In this document: piece after piece, positions 60,426-64,000 of the stretch
Numbering within the stretch: the first letter of the stretch is position 1
Layout of the letters: every line of letters starts with the position of its first letter
DNA from: Daphnia carinata
Lineage: Eukaryota > Arthropoda > Branchiopoda > Diplostraca > Daphniidae
Reading direction: 5' to 3'
Assembly (NCBI RefSeq): GCF_022539665.2
Contig: NC_081335.1
Span: forward strand, 4,526,001 to 4,590,000
Length of the DNA: 64,000 bases
Notes under the pieces: model-generated
The model's database searches: none
Told to the model about the DNA's origin: nothing
Seen by the model: the letters and a program-made list of their open reading frames with translations, nothing else
Made by a program: the position numbers and the translations under genes

Positions 60426-61002
60426 AATTAAGAATTACTGACTTGCTGATTCTTATGTATGACCATTATTCTCATGGCAACCTGCGTAAAATAATCTACC
60501 TGATCTTGGTTTAACTTACGGGCAAGGCAGTAGGGATAAACATTAAAAATGATGCTGAAATGGTTAGAAATTTGAGAACAAGGTTAATTTTTGTTTCCTA
60601 GATTTGTGGTATTTCGATTTCTTGTGTTTCTGCTTCCAACTGTCAGATAGGCCCCGCGCCCTGCAACAATAGTTTCTGCATAATGACGCGTAATCGTCCT
60701 ATCGCGATATCGCATACAAAATTTACTTTTACCATTTTCGGACATTTACTTTTATGCAATTGATTTTGTTTTCATTGAACCATGTTTTTAAAATACAAAT
60801 GTTTCTGACTGACATCAGTTTAGTTCATAATAAAAAAAAAGCACATGTGAAAAATTCAAAAACAGGGAATGCCAAGCAGTGTATGTTTGGCTGAAAGCAT
60901 ACACCTGCGGATGTGATTCAACAAAAATAGCTACGTTTTCAGAAATCCCACCTGATTTCAAGTGATTCAACGTGATCCAAAGTGATATAAATCTTTTTGA
61001 AA

Positions 61003-62448
61003 ATGCCTTTTTCCACTGTTGTACCCTATCTCGTTTACCAGTGGCAATTCATATTTCAAGGTATTCCTGAAAAACCTGTCGTCGAATGTGCCCCTGTGGA
61101 AGTTAGAGCAGTGTTTGGCACGGAGAATCACTCTGAAGACCCGTTTGATCTTTCTGCTGGGAACCAAGAATTGGAATGTGTCGTCGAACGAGTATCGAAG
61201 ACAGATGATGATTGCAGCATCCGAAACGAGTGCAACGAAGGAGCGCTGAAGGTTCAGCTTGCTGACCTGATGGAAGAGAAGGAGATGATTTATTCGGCTA
61301 ACAAACAACTCGCAGAAATCAACGACAACATGAAATTGGAAGCCATGAAGGCCAGCGCTGCCCGTGAGGAACTCACCAGGCAAAACATCGAGTTGCAAAA
61401 CGAGTTAGTCAGGATGAAATGTGATCTGCGGAAGACTGAACAAGAAATGAAAGACGTGCTCTTTTCTAAGGAACAGTATTCAACTAAGGCCGGTCTAATG
61501 CAGCAGGAAATCAGGAATCTCAATATTCGTCGAAAGGATAATGAAGAACGTATCTCTTGTTTGGAAAAGGAACTGGTGGATAAGGAGAGTCAACGCAAAT
61601 TAGAGCTAGCCCACCAACAAGCTAAGATGCAGCACGCAATGGCGCTACATGCCAAACAGCTGAACGTCATTGAGTCGGAAAACAAGGTGTTCGTACAAAG
61701 GATGGTTAAGCAACACCAGCTCGAAATGGACGAACAACGTGTCCAATACGAAACCGCCATGACTGAGCTACGCAACCACCTTGAGAAGGAACATAAAGCT
61801 CGGCTCCATTCGGCGCTAGAGGAGGCAAAGGCCCAATACGCTGCTAACTATTCCAAGGTTTCTTACGACTTTCGAGTGCAAGAGCAAATCCTTCGCAAAG
61901 CCGCCTATTCAGATCGCAAGAAGGCTGAACAACTAGCCACGCATCTCGAAGATTGTACGAGCAAACTTTTAGGCATGGAAGCAGCTAACCGCATTCTGAA
62001 AGAGACACTGCACAGACAAACCGAGGCCTCAACTCGATATTACGAACAACTGATCGACAGCCACGACACCATTGGCCGAATCCGCAATTTTCACGCACAA
62101 CTGCTCGAAAACCGTGATAGGCTTATTGAGCAATTGGAACAAAGAAACGAAGAATTGGAGAAAGGCGCTGACAAGGATGTCGAAGAAGTCGGACCTGATT
62201 ACTATAAACTCTTGGGGGTCGGGCGAAACGCTAAAACGACCGAGGTTAAGTCGGCATATTATGCAAAATCGCTAATACATCATCCCGACAAGCATCGAGA
62301 CTCGCCCGACCAGAAAAGGCATGAAGCTATCTTCAAAACGATTAAATATGGCTACGAAGTTATATCTAATAGCCATTCGCGCCGCACATACGATGAGTGG
62401 CTCGACATGACATCGGTTCGACTTGCCCATCAACAGAAGTATTGTTAA
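61003..62448 (+). CDS. coiled-coil protein with C-terminal DnaJ domain, copy C
   Basis: Encodes the same 481 residues as copy B with no amino-acid change; coiled coil ~80-390, J domain ~399-468 with HPD. The neighbourhood is the same (77-aa frame upstream, 240-bp repeats downstream). Confidence 0.88.
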   Translation: MPFSTVVPYLVYQWQFIFQGIPEKPVVECAPVEVRAVFGTENHSEDPFDLSAGNQELECVVERVSKTDDDCSIRNECNEGALKVQLADLMEEKEMIYSANKQLAEINDNMKLEAMKASAAREELTRQNIELQNELVRMKCDLRKTEQEMKDVLFSKEQYSTKAGLMQQEIRNLNIRRKDNEERISCLEKELVDKESQRKLELAHQQAKMQHAMALHAKQLNVIESENKVFVQRMVKQHQLEMDEQRVQYETAMTELRNHLEKEHKARLHSALEEAKAQYAANYSKVSYDFRVQEQILRKAAYSDRKKAEQLATHLEDCTSKLLGMEAANRILKETLHRQTEASTRYYEQLIDSHDTIGRIRNFHAQLLENRDRLIEQLEQRNEELEKGADKDVEEVGPDYYKLLGVGRNAKTTEVKSAYYAKSLIHHPDKHRDSPDQKRHEAIFKTIKYGYEVISNSHSRRTYDEWLDMTSVRLAHQQKYC

Positions 62449-62484
62449 TGCATTTCGAACTCTCTCTGATTCGAACCTTTCTCA

Positions 62485-63310
62485 ACCCTTTGGCTTGACT
62501 TTTAAGTCACGAGTAGTAAGGTAAAGCGTTGTGCATGTGACTGCCCAGTTAGCGTCCATGTGAGTCTTAGGAACGATGTTTTGTCATCTTCCCTGGACTC
62601 TGGGATATTCTGACATAAGGTAATGACATGCACCCGTGTAGTTCTGCCTGCGCGGGAATTTACTTTACTACATTGAAATTCCACCTTTTCCTCTTCCTCG
62701 AAGATGGGTCCCAACTTTTCTTAAACCCTTTGGCTTGACTTTTAAGTCACGAGTAGTACAGTAAAGCGCTGTGCATGTGACTGCCCAGTTAGCGTCCATG
62801 TGAGTCTTTGGAACGATGTTTTGTCATCTTCCCTGGACTCTGGGATGTTCTGGCATAAGGTAATTACATGCACCCGTCTAGTTCTGCCTGCGCGGGAATT
62901 TACTTGACTACATTGAAATTCCACCCCTTCCTCTTCCTCGAAGATGGAAACCAAAATTCAAGTGCGCGATCGCCATCATACATCCTTAACTAAGACTGGC
63001 TATAAGCGGATTCTAATCGAGCGACTTCACCTTAGCTCGGTCACACAAACATGACAACAAGAAAATTTCAAAGGTAAAAAAAGTGGCTTGACTACTTTTA
63101 AGTCACAAGTAATGAAATAAAACGTCGTGTGTGTCATTGTCCGGTCGGCATCCAAGTGAGTCTTGGGAATGATGCTTTATCACCTTCTCGCGAGTCAAAT
63201 GGATCTTCTGACATCCAGTAATGACACATACCCGTGTAGTTTTATCCATCCATTACTTTATGACTTTGAAATACCACCCTTTCCTCTTTCTTGAGAGTAC
63301 AAACAAAATG
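62485..63310. repeat. three ~240-bp tandem repeats, copy C
   Basis: Counterpart of 49031-49850 with a few base changes (for example CTGGCATAAGG for CTGACATAAGG in the second unit). Confidence 0.85.
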
Positions 63311-64000
63311 GCAAAACGGGCTAGATATTCGTCAAACTACCTACGGCAGCCTACAAACAGTTCCTGTTCAAGCAGATTCATTGAATTCCGATTGGTACTT
63401 ACCTATTTGCGGTGATTTTGATCGAAGCCATGAATCTCCTCTGCGAAGATCGCCGACCAAAAAATGATGTTCAACAAGGGATAAAACTCGGGCAAATGAG
63501 GGCAGCCGCTACTCGTTTTCTATCGCTTGATTCAACTGTAGTGCTGCTTGTAGTACACATCGCATTGTATCCTGTGTTAACCCTAAATGAAAAATAAAAT
63601 TTTTGAAAAATCTAACAAATAACAGTTTATTTTATTCACTAGTAGTTTATTATGGGAAGGAAAAATGTATAAGATTGTTAATATCAAGAGTAACAAAAAA
63701 TCAAACGAGTAAAATTCGGTAATTAAATCAGTGTCACAGCGACAGTCCACAAAAAAAATTCATAGGCTAAAAAGAAAAAATTACGCCGCATTTAGAAGGT
63801 ATTGTTTATAGCATACAATGGAGACTTAGGGGGATTTGTAGCGGATTCAGTTACCATAATAAATAGTGCGTCCAAGACCAGTTTTGAATATCACTTTTTA
63901 TGGGACCATGTTCCATTAGAATTTTTTGCTACTGTCACAAATGCTTGCATGTCATTCAACTCATTTCCTGGATTAATGGCCTTTTCATAGAAAATAATTC
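63311..64000. other. cassette C, start of GTSF1-like 5' region, cut by window end
   Basis: Matches ~49857-50545 of copy B closely, including the patch where A differs. A third GTSF1-like gene is expected ~1.6 kb beyond the window. Confidence 0.5.

Larger units (their letters stand above)
33240..64000. repeat. tandem array of a ~13.46-kb multigene cassette (copies A, B, C)
   Basis: Copy A 33240-43731, copy B 43732-57186, copy C 57187 to the window end. Each junction lies at the last codons of the 3CxxC gene (motif ACCTTTCAATATAAA). B and C start points are 13455 bases apart. Copy A is ~2.96 kb shorter because it lacks the DnaJ segment. B and C are almost identical; over the first ~4 kb only a TA (2 nt) and a 3-nt indel account for the offset change from 13459 to 13454. 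A is identical to B over long blocks but diverged in patches. Confidence 0.95.

Noticed and set aside
33240-64000. Array as an assembly artefact
   Set aside because: Copies differ by substitutions, specific indels, a 2.97-kb deletion and a copy-specific stop, which argues for real copies; long reads would still be decisive.

Overview
The window reads as nuclear DNA of an arthropod, most likely a cladoceran crustacean (Daphnia-like). Introns are short (about 50-110 nt, GT-AG). The genes are animal genes: a signal-peptide protein ending in a type-2 chitin-binding domain, alpha-tubulin, an Mkp3-type phosphatase and Arl8. Species-level assignment is inference. Gene models were built by hand from splice signals and frame continuity.

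Left part (1-26.9 kb), ordinary single-copy genes. A secreted proline-rich chitin-binding protein (2541-7061) carries a tRNA-Gly(GCC) gene inside its first intron. It is followed by a small single-pass membrane protein (7763-8525), an unrecognised 281-aa protein (9241-10361), a divergent 11-exon alpha-tubulin (12466-15694), a ~5 kb low-complexity intergenic stretch, Mkp3/DUSP6-7 (20780-24922) and, on the minus strand, Arl8 (26119-26885).

Middle part (27-33.2 kb), mobile or repeat-like. A small element with ~70-bp inverted ends (27133-27638) sits beside a 4.8-kb foldback. The foldback has 2.2-kb arms around a ~450-bp loop. Each arm holds the same four-exon coiled-coil-like coding frame, interrupted by one amber codon, and a hairpin-rich GC-rich domain. 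Four tRNA-like sequences lie in the loop and the right flank.

Right part (33.24-64 kb), a tandem array of a ~13.46-kb multigene cassette. Copy A (33240-43731) lacks ~2.97 kb. Copy B (43732-57186) is full length. Copy C runs off the window. The cassette holds a decayed annexin (-), a coiled-coil/DnaJ fusion gene (+; B and C only), a GTSF1/Asterix-like double CHHC zinc-finger gene (+; piRNA-pathway family), a decayed alpha-kinase (-), small unrecognised reading frames and a 3CxxC zinc-finger (RTP-like) gene (+). The GTSF1-like and DnaJ genes are the best preserved, and their upstream regions are ancient paralogues of each other. This amplified cassette, with possible germline roles, is the most unusual feature of the window.
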